Shown: positions 20,724 to 31,769 of the stretch, piece by piece
Layout: every line of letters begins with the position of its first letter
Numbering within the stretch: position 1 is the first letter of the stretch
NCBI GenBank assembly: GCA_018398815.1
Contig: JAFLJL010014225.1
Location: 1 to 57,655, forward strand
DNA: 57,655 nucleotides
Origin: Conus ventricosus
Lineage: Eukaryota > Mollusca > Gastropoda > Neogastropoda > Conidae
Direction of reading: 5' to 3'
Made by a program: the position numbers and the translations under genes
Notes under the pieces: generated by a model
Told to the model about the DNA's origin: nothing
Seen by the model: only the letters and a program-made list of their open reading frames with translations
Database searches by the model: none

Positions 20724-21902
20724 TGTCATGTGACGTAGCCTCACATCAAGGCATGTGACGCTCCATCACATGTAGTTAGTGATATGAATCATTTCCCCGT
20801 GCCACAATTAAAGGAAGAATATTCATATGGCTTGACTAGTGTAGCGGGCGTCCCCAAAATAATTGTGAGTATGACTCATTTAAGGAACAAATGTGGTCAT
20901 TGGGTGAAAGTGACCACTGAGTGATAGTTTAACAAGGGCTGGTAAGGTAAGGTGCTGGTCATGTGTTTTGAACACTGGTATGCACTCACTAGGAGAAGGG
21001 GGGAAAGAGTCAGTTTTAACCCAGCAGATGGCCTAGAGACTCGAACCTGTCAGGAGCGGTGGTCCTCTTTGCTGACCAGTCATTACCAGGTGAGCGATAG
21101 ATAGTTGGGGAAAGCTACAGGGGGAAAACTTAAAGAAGAGAGAAAGAATTCATATGTTGAATTGAGAAGCAGGTTACTTACACGAACCTTATTCGTGTTT
21201 CAGCCCTTCACCCTTTACCCTTCGCCCTTCACCCTTCATCTTTCACCCGTGAGGTGGTTGAAGATGGCCATGGTGTGGGGAACACACCGGTAGTTCAGCC
21301 CCAGCCAGTACCAACTCCAGGGAGAGGAGTTGAAGCTCGCCGTTTCGCAAGAGACAGAAGAAGTCGCGGAAGAGAAGTCGAGACTCGTATCTCCAGGACG
21401 GGAGAGTTCGAGGGGGCAGTATATTGTCTCAGAGAGACAGGCATTGAGAAAGCAGGGAAGCTTTTACTTGAGGCAGGCAGGTCCTCAGTGATTACGGGAG
21501 TTATGTATTCTCCTGGTCCGAATTTTGGGTTAAAGGATGTGAAGGCCATGGCTTTATAGAAGCGAAACTAGACTGTTTTATCTCTCAGTGTAAAGAGAGA
21601 TACATGTGTGAAGACTATTTTTCTCTCAGTGTAAAGAGAGATACATGGGTGAAGATTGATTTGTCTCTCGGTGTGAGGAGAGATACATGTGTGCAGATTG
21701 ATTTGTCTCTCAGTGTGGAGAGAGATACTTGTGTAAAATCTGTTTACAAGTTGTGGTTGTGACTTAGTAAAGTGTTTTCCCTGAAGAAGAGGGGGAGAAG
21801 AAAAACATTCGGTAGTGCTCCTTTTGGGTGATTGGAAAGATTGCGTGTGCGTATGGAGTAAATGCTGTCATGAATGCGGGTATGCAAGGTGACAGTGTGA
21901 CA
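20724..21902 (+). repeat. 3' LTR
   Basis: It is the same as the 5' LTR apart from scattered 1-2-base indels, such as GCGTCCCC against GCGTCCC and CCGGTAG against CCGTAG. It ends TGACA at 21,902. It carries four hairpin units like the 5' LTR. Confidence 0.95.
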
Positions 21903-21907
21903 AAACC
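21903..21907. other. Target-site duplication, right (AAACC)
   Basis: It matches 12,606-12,610. LINE B coding sequence resumes directly after it. Confidence 0.92.
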
Positions 21908-22068
21908 CATATCAGAAATATGTGTCGAGGAATTGTTCCATGCGCTACACCATAGTGTACGACTCATTTGCCATTTCGACCATGGTGTCACCAAGGAAAA
22001 AACCTATGCCCCCCCCCTTCCACTCCCTTGTGTTTGCCTTGTGTGTAAACGATCTAAAACCTTTTTTT

Positions 22069-22110
<42 letters not shown>

Positions 22111-22215
22111 GTACTCCAGTGGACATGGGACTAGACTTTGATGACAAAATATCTGATATCTTAACTTACGTTGTGTATTTGCTGATGACACTGAAATATT
22201 GATTTCTTAACTTTG
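21903..22215 (+). pseudogene. LINE B ORF2: RT domain, catalytic block
   Basis: The LINE RT resumes after the LTR element. PISEICVEELFHAL follows the motif A region, and a GVTKEK phrase corresponds to the GVRQG block. FALCVNDLKPFF (22,033-22,068) is the usual NDL motif. A GA microsatellite (22,072-22,104) interrupts the variable loop. VDMGLDFDDKISDILTYVV follows (22,120-22,170), and VFADDTEILI at 22,170-22,203 is the catalytic FADD motif. Stops follow, and at about 22,231 the sequence changes to the second LTR-element copy. This rejoining fixes the LTR element as an insertion into a once continuous LINE. Confidence 0.85.
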
Positions 22216-22230
22216 TTAAAATTAAAAAGT

Positions 22231-24733
22231 GCTTGGCTTTTGTATGGGCATGTGAGAAGTTCGCAAGCGTTCTTGACTGGAGGAAGAAAGTTTTCAGTTA
22301 CAGCTGACCTATAGGCCCACTGACGTTTTGAAATCGTTCAAAGACTAAGGAACCTTGCAGGTTATTATGTTGGTCTTTGGCATTGCTGGAATTCCATTTA
22401 CTGTTGAAACAGTGCCTGGAACACATAATGTCATTGCAGATTTGTTGTCACGGCGTGATATTCAGGGACAAATGTAATGTCATCAAGGGAAAGCTATTCT
22501 GTTTTGTCTTTCTTAGGAGTACGGGGGGTGTGATCACTTTTGACGGTGCTATTGTATGCTATGACTGTTTAAATATCAAGTGGTATTTATGCACTAATTT
22601 GCTTGTTGAAGGAACTATTTGTTTTGCAAGCAAACTACTACTTGCTGTTTGATGTAAGACATATTGATTCTTTGGTAAAACAATGGAAAAATCAAGTAAT
22701 ATTGTATGTCTATTTGCTTGTGAAGATGAATCTATATGTATGTGTTGATGAGCACAAAAAATCTGTAGAAATGTTTTTATATACATGTTTTGGTTGGGCA
22801 AAATGAGAATAACCAATTGTTTGCATTTGTCATTGTCAACAATGGAATGCATGTGACTTTTTCAGTGGACTATAAACATTACATGGGGGGAAAAAAAGTA
22901 ATTTGTTTAAACTAGGTTTATTTTGTTTACATGTCTATTGAGAAAGCGTTTACACTTGGAAATATTATTCATTTTCATGAGGGTTTTGAAACACAGGTTG
23001 TGTAGACAAAGATCAAGGGAAAATATAGTGCTTCACTCTTAATGTATAAACACCAATTTGTACTTTGATTGTTAATTGTATCCCTAGTTTGTTTTATCCA
23101 TGTAATTTTGTGAAATGTATTTTGTGAGATTTGTGGTGGATTCATTTTATGAACTTTTTTCTTTTAAAAAGACTGAAAGTTTGTAAATATCTCATTTATG
23201 TGTGGATCTTGATGATTGATTCATTCGTTGTTTAGGAATTTGGTGATCATGTGTGGATGTGTTACTCAATTTTGAGATTCATGGCTTGAAGATGTGTTTA
23301 AGTGGAGTTGTATATCTTTAAAAAAAAAATTTTCTGGAGAAATTTTTTTCATCCCAGGATGGGGTGGGTGTCATTGTTGACGTAGCCTCTCATCAAGGCA
23401 TGTGACGCTCCAGCACATGGTAGTTAGTGATATGAACATTTCCGTGCCACAAGTTTAGGAAGAATATTCATGTGGCTTGAATCGTGTAGCGGGCCGTCCC
23501 CATCCAAAAAAAAAAAAATCAAAAAAAAAAAAAAAAAAAAAAAAAATAAAAAAAAATAAAAAAAAAAAAATAATTGTGAGTCATGACTCATTCAAGAAAC
23601 GGAATGTAGGTCAATTTGGGTGAAGTGACCACTGAGTGAGATTTTAACACGGGCTGGTAAGGGTAAGGTGCTGGTTTCTTGTGTTTTGAACACTGAGTAT
23701 GCACTACTAGGTGAAAGGGGGGAAGAGTCAGTTTTTTTTAACCCAGAGATGGCCCTAGTGACCTCGAACCTGTCTGGACGGTGGTCCTTCTTGGCTGACC
23801 AGTCATTACCTGGGAGCGATAGTTTGTTGGGGAATAAAGCTACAGGGGGAAAACTTAAAGAATAGAGAAGGAATTTATTTGTTGAATTGAGAAGCGGGTT
23901 AATTACACGAACCCTTATTGTGTTTCAGCCCTTTTCACCCTTTCACCTTTCACCCTTCACCCGTTACCCTTGCTTCACCCTGCATCTGTTCACCCCTCCG
24001 TGAGGTGGTTGAAGGGGATGGCATGGTGTGGGGAAACACCACCGGTAGTTTCAGCCCCAAGCCAGTACCAACTCCAGGGAGCAGGTGTTGATGCCTCGTC
24101 ATTTCGCAAGAGGAGCAGAAGAAGTCGCGGAAGGAAGTCGAGACCTCGTATCTCCAGGACGGGAGAGTTCGAGGGGGCAGTATATTGTCTCAGAATGAGA
24201 GAGACAGGGAATTGACGGAAAGCAGGGAAAGCTTTTTACTTTGAGGCAGGCAGGTCCTCAGTGATTTACGGGAGTTATGTATTCTCCAGGTCCGGGAATT
24301 TTGGGATAACGGAATCGTGAAGGCCTTAGCTTTAGAGAACGCGGAACTAGATTATTTTTTCTCTCTGTGTAAGAGATAGATACAAGTTTGGTGAAGACTA
24401 TTTATATCTCTCAGTGTAAAGAAGAGATACAAGTGTGTAGACTATTTTTTTCTCTTCAGTGTTTAAAGAGAGATACATGTGTGAAAGTGTGAATTGTCTA
24501 TCGGTGTGAGGAAGAGTAAATGTGTGCGGATTTATTTGTCTCTCAGTGCGGTGAGAGATACCAGGTGTAACATCTGTTTACAAGTTGTTGTTGTGGATTA
24601 GTAAGTGTTTTCCCTGAAGGAGAGGGGGAGAAGAAAAATACATTCGGTAGTTGCTCCTTTTGGGTGATTGGAATAGATTGCCGTGTGAGTATGGAGTAAA
24701 TGCTGTCATGAATGCGGGTATGCAAGTGTGACA
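22231..24733 (+). mobile_element. Second LTR-element copy, 5'-truncated, with one LTR
   Basis: It starts inside the RNase H coding part (equivalent to 19,631 in the complete copy) and continues through the RNase H end, the 3' untranslated part, the polypurine tract and an LTR at 23,369-24,733. Everything upstream is missing, and no matching 5' LTR or target duplication is seen. Compared with the complete copy it carries many extra single bases. The LTR has an A-rich insertion (23,503-23,571) and five hairpin units rather than four, so it is not simply a second reading of the same insertion. Confidence 0.88.
23369..24733 (+). repeat. Third LTR (of the truncated copy)
   Basis: It begins TGTCATTG and ends AGTGTGACA. 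It is about 185 bases longer than the other two because of the A-rich insert, one extra ~42-base hairpin unit (24,345-24,570) and scattered one-base insertions. Confidence 0.9.
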
Positions 24734-25110
24734 TGTGTGTGACGTGTGTGTGTTTGCAGCGCGCTCGCGTGCTGCGCGTGCATTGTTGTGTGTAGTGTGT
24801 GTGTGTGTGGGTGTGTGTGTGTGTGTGTGTTGTTTGTGTGTGTGGGGTTTTTTTTTTTTTGTGTGTGTTTGTGTGTGGTCATGTGTGTCGTGTGTTGGGG
24901 TGTTTTTGTTGTCTTTGTGTGTGTGTGACTATATTGTGTTGTGTATGTGTGTGTTCATGTGTGTGTGTGTCGTGTGTGTTTGTGTGTGGGTGTTGTGTGT
25001 GTGGCGTAGTCAGAGTGAGTGAGTGAAGTGACGTGAGTGAGTGCAGTGAGGTGATTTGTGAGTGTGTGTGTGTGTGTGTGTGTGGTGTGTGTGTGTGTCG
25101 TGATCACATC
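24734..25110. repeat. GT-rich microsatellite
   Basis: Imperfect (GT)n with a T-run near 24,849 and a GAGTGAGT section near 25,010-25,060. Cysteine-valine-rich open frames here are artefacts of the repeat. Confidence 0.93.
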
Positions 25111-25227
25111 CTTCACCGACATGAATGTCCACTCTTCTGCAAAAAACGTGGAATTTGATGCAAGTTTATTTTAGGCGCGTGTTCACGCCACTGGTTCATT
25201 GAATTTTAAAATATTCACTGAAGAACT

Positions 25228-25345
25228 GACCAGGATGGCTTTGCAGTCTTCACAGAGACTAACACCACATGAAGAGTACATCTACCTGGACTGGCTGTTG
25301 GCAGTCTTTCACAAGAGACTAACCACACTGGAGAGAATATCTTAT
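25228..25345. repeat. 54-bp minisatellite, left remnant (about 2 units)
   Basis: Two units beginning ACCAGGATGGCTTTGCAGTC and ACCTGGACTGGCTGTTGGCA match the large array at 29,553-30,420. LINE C lies exactly between the two pieces. The 120 bases before it (25,110-25,228) are unassigned. Confidence 0.85.
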
Positions 25346-25349
25346 TGTT

Positions 25350-28300
25350 CTTTTCTTCCTAAAATAGCTGGTTCACTCAAATACACGTGTAGGGTCACCA
25401 GCGCCCTTGTTAAAAAGTTAAATATAAATTCTTCATATAAATATAGTGCGACTCAGGACTGTTGGCCCCTGGAGCAAATTTGGCAAAGGGGTTCCGCACT
25501 CGATATTCAAGAAGTTAAAAAGCAAGGCCAAATTCAGGCCCTGGTATCAGTAAATTATCTGGGGGAAGTAAAAATTAGAAATTCGTCAATTTGCAGATCT
25601 CAAACTGTCGTTTCAATTTGTTTTTTTAAATGAGATTGCATTTGATGGCAATCTTGATGGCACCGGCAGTGAGTTCCACATGCCGTACTGAAATGGGTTA
25701 AAATTTGAATGTTAGTGGCCTGTAATATTTGTTGCAGATTATGGTATAAACATTGACCGCATCTCCTGGTGCTAATTGTTTCATACTTGTTGTTCTCATT
25801 GGATTATAATTTACTTTAGCTCTGCCTTTGAAGAAGATGTGAAGTTTGATAAAGCTCTTCTCTTTCTAGGGTTTCCATTCTAATTTCTATGTTCTTCCTA
25901 GTATTCCCCGTTTATCTGATTGTGGTTTCCCTGTTACGAACCGTGCTGCTCTCTTCTGAATCTTTTCGAGGTTATCAAATGTCCTTTAGAGGGTAACGGA
26001 TCCCAAACTGAGCTATCCAACTTATTCCAGTAAGGCGTCTAACCAGTTTTTGTAGCCAGTCGTATTTATCCTTGTGGGGCAGTCATTGATATTTTCCGGT
26101 ATAAGAATGCTAAGAATGTTATTTGCTTTCTGTACATGTAATTGTAATGTTCTTTCCTGTGAGACGGACTAATCTGTAAAGCAACGCCTTAAGTTTTTTG
26201 CAGGCATATAATTTCTTTTTAGAAAAATATTATGGATTGATTTATCTGATCTAATTGGGGTGCGTTTGTTACATATACGCAACACTTGGCATTTTTGGGG
26301 ATGATGAAATTCCTATTTCACAAGTTTCTTTCCCACTCTTGTTATAGCGTTTAGATCCTCTTCTCTTGTAGGAATGCGTGTTTTTCTTGCTTCTGATTGT
26401 TCTATATTCTAAGCTGTCATCTGCAATAAGCTTATAGTTGTTCCAGGAGAGGAGATTTTACTTATGTCATTCATAATAAATTAAGAAAAACAGGGCCCCA
26501 GAACAGTTCCCTGTGTGGTTACCACTGACAAGAATGGTTTTCAATGGGATGACGGACCCTTCCCACATACAAACTTTCTGCGTTTCCCAACGAGGTTATG
26601 TTGAGCCATTTTAGCAAAAGAGAAAGAACCGCCAATGCCGATGTGTTCTAATTTAAGCAGCAGGCCTCATGGTCAACCTTATCAAAGCTTTAGATAAAGT
26701 TCTAATAAATTGCATCTATTTGCGGTCTGTCGTTAGACAGTTATTAAAAATCATTGAGAGATGTTTTAAGTTTGAGTCTCGCACTTCCTTAGCTGTCTTA
26801 AAACATGCTGGGCGTTTTTTAAGAGAAGTCATATTTTGTCAAGATGCGTCCATTAAGATTTCTATATATTATGTGTTCAAGTAGTTTTTTAGATGATATG
26901 GATGTTAAGGATAAATGGGTCTATAGTTCTCTGCTTTTGTTTTATCACCCTTTTTGAATAAGGGAACAATGCTTTTCAGGGATTCTACGGCCACTCATCA
27001 GGTTATTACACTCCCTGGTCCAGTGATGCTTGAGTAATGTAGTTGGTATACCTCACTCAATCATTGGCACATAATTTATAAGAGCTTGCCCAGGAACGCA
27101 TCCGGGACAGTAGCTTATGTTTTCATTGAAGTTGGTTCCAGTAATTAATACTCCTGCTTTGTTAATTTGGATGTTTTGCATTTCGGGAGTCTATCATCAT
27201 CCTTTTTTGTTTCTAACGGTTAATTAACAGGTTTGGGATTTGAGGTATACTGAACAAAATAGCTTGTTTAGTAAAATGTGTTTTCACTTCAGGGTCCCTG
27301 TATTGTTATTCTGGTTGGTTCTCAGGTCTGGTATCCCTTCTCTATTGTTGTCCTGTCTCTTACTCCTTATGTTATGACCAATAATTCTTGTTTTGTTGAG
27401 CACCTTCTGAAAAATCATCGAATTAACATAATTGGAGTGAGCAAGCCTACATTCTCTCTGACACCTTCTCTTAACTATGTTTATACCTAACCAGTAATCT
27501 TTCTGGAATTAGGTTGTAGTTTCAATCTCTTAAAGAAAACGATGTTTCCTTCTCAACAAACGTTTTGTTTTTGTAGTTAATCATGGTGGTGGTTCTTGCT
27601 TGAAGTTATTTTAGTAGGTAGGTTGTCTATCCATAAAATAAAATTCCAAGTTGGTTTTTTATACTCTTTCCAAAGGTCACTGACATTATCTTAACACTAT
27701 GCGGACCTCAAAATAAAGACCGACTGAAATCATTGGTGTTTCCCTGCGCAATTCTCGGTAAAATACTGTTTGGTTCCTGAGTCGATGGTACGTTATAGGG
27801 GGTTTTCTTCGAATGGGTTGAAAGTTGCTCTCTAAGGAGAATGATGTCTTGATACCCAGGCTGCAATTAAATTCTCCGATTGCCTTAGCGCCTGGACAAT
27901 TGGTAAATAAATAAATCTGGAATGCCCTTCCAAGAGGGTGGGTGGGGGGGGTTTTGGTGCTTCAACGTCTGCACTTAATATCTAAGGTCTTTGGTGGATA
28001 TCAAAAAACTGGAGTATTAATTTTTTTTGCTGTTGTGATTTCCAAGTATGGCATTTCCACCCCAATCAATAATCTGGTAAGTTATATGTTCTCCACCAAT
28101 CCATAATATTGCCTTCCTTTTTGGCCAAAACAATGTTAGAAATGTCTCTGCAGCATAGACGAACATACTTTTTCTTCTTGTGTATGGAGGTCTGTAAACT
28201 GATCCAACATGACAGGTCTCTTATTCTTAATATTATTCCTACTAAAATTTACTTTCACTTTTTTTGCCTTGTATATATATATCTCACTGGCTAAGTCTTC

Positions 28301-29550
28301 TAAATGGCAATTCAAGACTCCCCCCACCTCTTTTTCCAAGTCTGTCCTTTCTATAAATATCAAAATCCTCTTTGAAGTTACAACGCTGGATGTTCCAGTT
28401 TCTAGCAATGTTTTCTGTTTCCAATTACCACATCAAGGTTTTTTTCGGTGACATTAAATTACTGAGTTATCACTTTTCTTGATTAAGAGATTGAAAATTT
28501 TGACTATGCATTTTAAGTTTTCTTTTTCTCTTAATAGTTTTGGGGGTTCAGTTGCACTTTTGATTTGGGATTTTATCAGTTTTAGAATTCAGGGGTGGAT
28601 GCAAAAACTTAGGGACAATATTTCAAGTTTTCTTTGGGATCGTCCTGGATAAGTTTAGGGTCCAAAACGGTTGCTTTCTGGCTGCGTCTTCAATAAGAAT
28701 CTTCAAAAGTCTCGAACTAATTGTTGGAAGCACGCAGGTTTTAAAACAAGTCCAAAGATATATTCACTATTGCATTAATGCTTCATAAAACTGCTCGGAA
28801 TTCATTTAACATACATTAGTGTGATACCATGTATTTGCAGACTGGTCACAGGCAACTGCTTTATGTTTTCCAGTGACTATCAAATTGCAAAACTCCGCAT
28901 GGATTTTTACTTTGGTGGACGGACCAGGATTGAGTGCTTTGTCTTCCCGATAGCAGGATTAAGGCTTTAATAGCCATACATTTAACTCCTCTATGTCTAA
29001 CTCTTGTATTCTCTAACAATTTTATCACTGTTACTATTTTGGATTAAATTGTAATCAGGGGTTCAAATCTGGGCCCAGTAATTGACGTTGGAGAAACAGT
29101 ACTCGGCACAGGTGTACACAGGATGACTAACATGGTTTCAGGTTGCACTAAGTTTAAAACCTGCAAAAATGGAACTAAAGGCGTCTACGTTTACATCTAA
29201 AATATTCAAAAATTAAACTGAGTGCTAGGGATAGTTGTTGTTCCTGTCACATGTGGTTACAGCAAGGAAAAAATTTGATTAAACTTTTACGAAGCCGAGG
29301 AACAACACGCCGCCGTAGCCATCTGGAAAAGCCAAATAAGAAAGATCACCTTACCTGAAAGGGTTTTAAAACACAATTTCGTTAAAAAAAGGAAAGTAAG
29401 AAGCGTTTAAAGTTACCAACAGCTAACAGTGCTGACTTTATAAAATTCCTCGGTTACTCGATGAGGTAAAAAGATGCAATGGTAAAAGATGTTATTAATG
29501 AATTTAAAACGGGGAGCTCCAAAAAACCTGGCAGCCTCCTCGCTGCGACC
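25350..29550 (-). mobile_element. LINE C: CR1/L2-like retrotransposon inserted in the 54-bp array
   Basis: Read on the minus strand. Endonuclease-like text lies at about 28,400-27,700 (weak), and a linker phrase GIPDLRTNQNN near 27,330. RT motif A is seen as AFDKVDHEA-type text near 26,700-26,665 after frame changes. TQGTVLGP is near 26,520-26,490, IADDSLEYR (the FADD block) near 26,430-26,405, and the thumb phrase LEKIQKRAARFVTGKPQSDK near 25,975-25,915. MWNSLPVPSRLPSNAISF (25,685-25,630) is the usual end of the ORF. All blocks are in the correct order, with many stops. The minisatellite on both sides suggests a near full-length ~4.2-kb insertion. The 5' third is the least certain. Confidence 0.82.
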
Positions 29551-29552
29551 AG

Positions 29553-30420
29553 GATGGCTTTGCAGTCTTCACAGAGGACTAACACACTGAAGAGAACCAT
29601 CTACCAGGTTTTGGCTCTTGCAGTTTGGACAGAGTCTAACACACTGATGAGTACATCTTACCAGGACTGGCTTTGCAGTCTTCAAGAGGACTAACACACT
29701 GAAGAGAACATCTATAGGATTGGCTTTGCAGTCTTCTCAGAGACTACCACACTGAGTGAGAACTATCTACCAGCACTGGCTTTGCAGTCTTCACAGAGAC
29801 CCCTAACACTGCAGAGAAAAATTCCAGGACTGGCTTTTGATCAGCTTGGACAGAGACTATACACACTGAAGAGAACATCTACCAGCACTGGCTTTGCATC
29901 TTCACAGAGACTAATAACACTGGAGAGAAAATCTACCTGGACTGGCTTTTGCAGTCAGCTTTGGACAGTGAACTAACACACTGATGAGACATCTACCAGC
30001 AATGGCTTTGCAGTATTCACAGAGGGACTAAAACACTGGAGAGAAAATCTACTTGGACTGGATTTGCAGTTTGGACAAGAGACTAACACACTGAAGGAGG
30101 AAAAATCTACCAGGACTGGTCTTGTGCAGTTTGGGACACGAGGATCTAAAACACTGAGTGAGATTTGTACAGGGGGACTGGCTTGCAGTTTCTTCACAGA
30201 GTCTAACAAACTGAAGGAGAACATCTACCAGGACTGGCTTTGCAGTTTGGACAGTGACCTAACAACACTAAGAGAAAAATCAACCAGGACTGGCTTTGCA
30301 GTCTTCACAGAGACTAACACATGTAAGAAAATCATACCAGGACTGGCTTTGCAGTTTGGACAGCGACTAACACATGCAGAGAAAAAATCTCTCCCAGCCT
30401 TGTGTGGGATTGAAACTTCA
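29553..30420. repeat. 54-bp minisatellite, main array (about 15 units)
   Basis: The units follow the pattern ACCAGGACTGGCTTTGCAGT, then either CTTCACAGAGACT or TTGGACAGAGACT, then AACACACTGAAGAGAACATCT. The two internal variants tend to alternate, giving a loose 108-bp higher-order period. Fifty-four is a multiple of three, so open frames appear (TGFAVFTETNT), but indels break them. No coding role is implied. Confidence 0.92.
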
Positions 30421-30429
30421 GATCGTGAA

Positions 30430-31130
30430 AACTAAGAGTTTGACAACATTACCCAAGGGGCCAATCAGACGCTCCCGTATCTTTCATCATTTTGTTATCA
30501 TGATATAAATATTTTGTTATTATTATTATCTTTAAGAGATTATTATAATTATCATTATTATTGTTATGATGATCCTGTTATAGATGTTTGTATTGGTTTT
30601 AGTCTTATAAGTATTCGTGTTTCGTATCATCATTTTTATTTATTTATCACTACTTATTAGTATCATTATTATTACTATTATTTTCATCATCACCATGAAC
30701 ATATGGTCTTATAATCATCAAATTTTTGTTATCATTATCGTTAAATATTATTACCCATGATTCATGACCATATTGGCATTATTATTATCATCAACACATC
30801 TTTGCATCATGTCATTTAATATTATCATTAGTATTCATTGATAATTACTATCATTAATATATTGTTATTTTTTTACTTCACTATGTCTTCATTATTATCG
30901 CAAATTTTCATTGTCGTTAAAATATTATCATAATGAACATACTGTTATTGTTTTCATTATCATACTGTTAGCATTATTTCATTGGTTATTAGTTTAGTAG
31001 TAGTACTACTACAAATTCTATTATTACTATTATTATCATTATTTTCATTTCATCATTAATATTATTAACAGTAATGCTATCTACTATTACTAAAAATATT
31101 GTTCTTATTACAGTATCATATTCTAGAGCT
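30430..31130. repeat. ATT/ATC trinucleotide-rich tract
   Basis: Imperfect ATT, ATC and TTATT repeats over about 700 bases. There is no gene. Confidence 0.85.
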
Positions 31131-31149
31131 GTATGTTGACGAGAGCAAC

Positions 31150-31724
31150 CATCCCCCCCCACTCCAAAAAAAAGTGGGGGGGGGGGCGTAAAGCTTGGTT
31201 TATGCTGTTATCCTGAAAGGAGTCTTTAAAGTCAAGCTTTTAGGCTAACCTGGACTCGAGGAGACTGTAAACATATCAAAGCTGCCGCACCTGAAAAATA
31301 AAGAAAGAAAGAAAGAAAGAAAGGGAGAAAAAGGAACAGAAGAGGGGGGGGGTAATGTGGAAAGAAAGGAAAGGGTGTGAAGGAAGGGGGGGGGGGAAAG
31401 AGGGGGGGGGGAGAAAAAAGGGGGGCGGGGGGGGGGGGGGGGGGGGGGGGGGGAAAAAACAGAAAGAAAAGAAAGAAAGGAAAGAAAAAAAAAAGATTGG
31501 GGGAGAGAAGGTCGAGAAAAAGGAAAAAAAGAGAGAGGGGGGAAACAAAGAGAAGGGGGGGGGCCCACCCCCGAAAAGAAAAAAAAAATAAGAAAAAATA
31601 AAGGAAAAGAGGAAAGAGGAAAAAGGGGGGGAAAAATGGGAAAAAGGAAAAAAGGCATCCACTTCAAATACGTTTTGTGGGTTGGGTTTGGTTTTTTTTT
31701 TTTTTTTTGTTTTTTTTTTTTTTT

Positions 31725-31755
<31 letters not shown>

Positions 31756-31760
31756 CGTTT
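31150..31760. repeat. Strand-asymmetric purine tract, G-runs and poly-T
   Basis: From 31,290 to 31,660 the plus strand is almost only A and G, with GAAAG repeats and a G-run of about 30 bases interrupted once (31,424-31,453). It is followed by a T-rich run at 31,690-31,755. The glycine-lysine and proline-rich open frames here are composition artefacts. Confidence 0.93.
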
Positions 31761-31769
31761 CGTATTAAT

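Larger units (their letters stand above)
12611..21902 (+). mobile_element. Gmr1-like LTR retrotransposon, complete
   Basis: A ~9.3-kb element bounded by two ~1,179-base LTRs (TGTCA...TGACA) and a 5-bp target duplication. The interior holds a primer-binding site, a 1.5-kb leader, gag with a CCHC knuckle, aspartic protease, integrase (HHCC, DDE, GPF module), RT, RNase H, a ~860-base untranslated segment and a polypurine tract. No envelope gene is seen. The order gag-protease-integrase-RT-RNase H is copia-like although the domains are gypsy-like, as in the Gmr1 group. The LTRs differ almost only by small indels, so insertion is recent. The frame breaks inside are indels of the same kind and may be sequencing errors. 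Confidence 0.93.
8760..22215 (+). mobile_element. LINE B: non-LTR retrotransposon broken by nested insertions
   Basis: One LINE ORF2 can be followed on the plus strand in four pieces. The endonuclease C-terminus is at 8,850-9,000, the pre-RT linker at 9,250-9,770, RT blocks at 11,760-12,610, and RT blocks up to the FADD motif at 21,903-22,205. Three foreign blocks separate them: 9,775-11,760 (minisatellite-bearing insert), 11,765-12,172 (amplification of its own RT motif) and 12,611-21,902 (LTR retrotransposon). A GA microsatellite at 22,072-22,104 also sits inside the RT. The element ends at about 22,230, where a second LTR-element copy begins. Its clade is not assigned from sequence alone. 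Confidence 0.85.

Noticed and set aside
25199..25633. 144-codon plus-strand gene
   Set aside because: It overlaps the 54-bp minisatellite and the 3' end of minus-strand LINE C. It is a shadow frame.
31245..31667. Proline/serine/phenylalanine-rich minus-strand protein
   Set aside because: Translation of a purine-pyrimidine asymmetric tract. Composition artefact.
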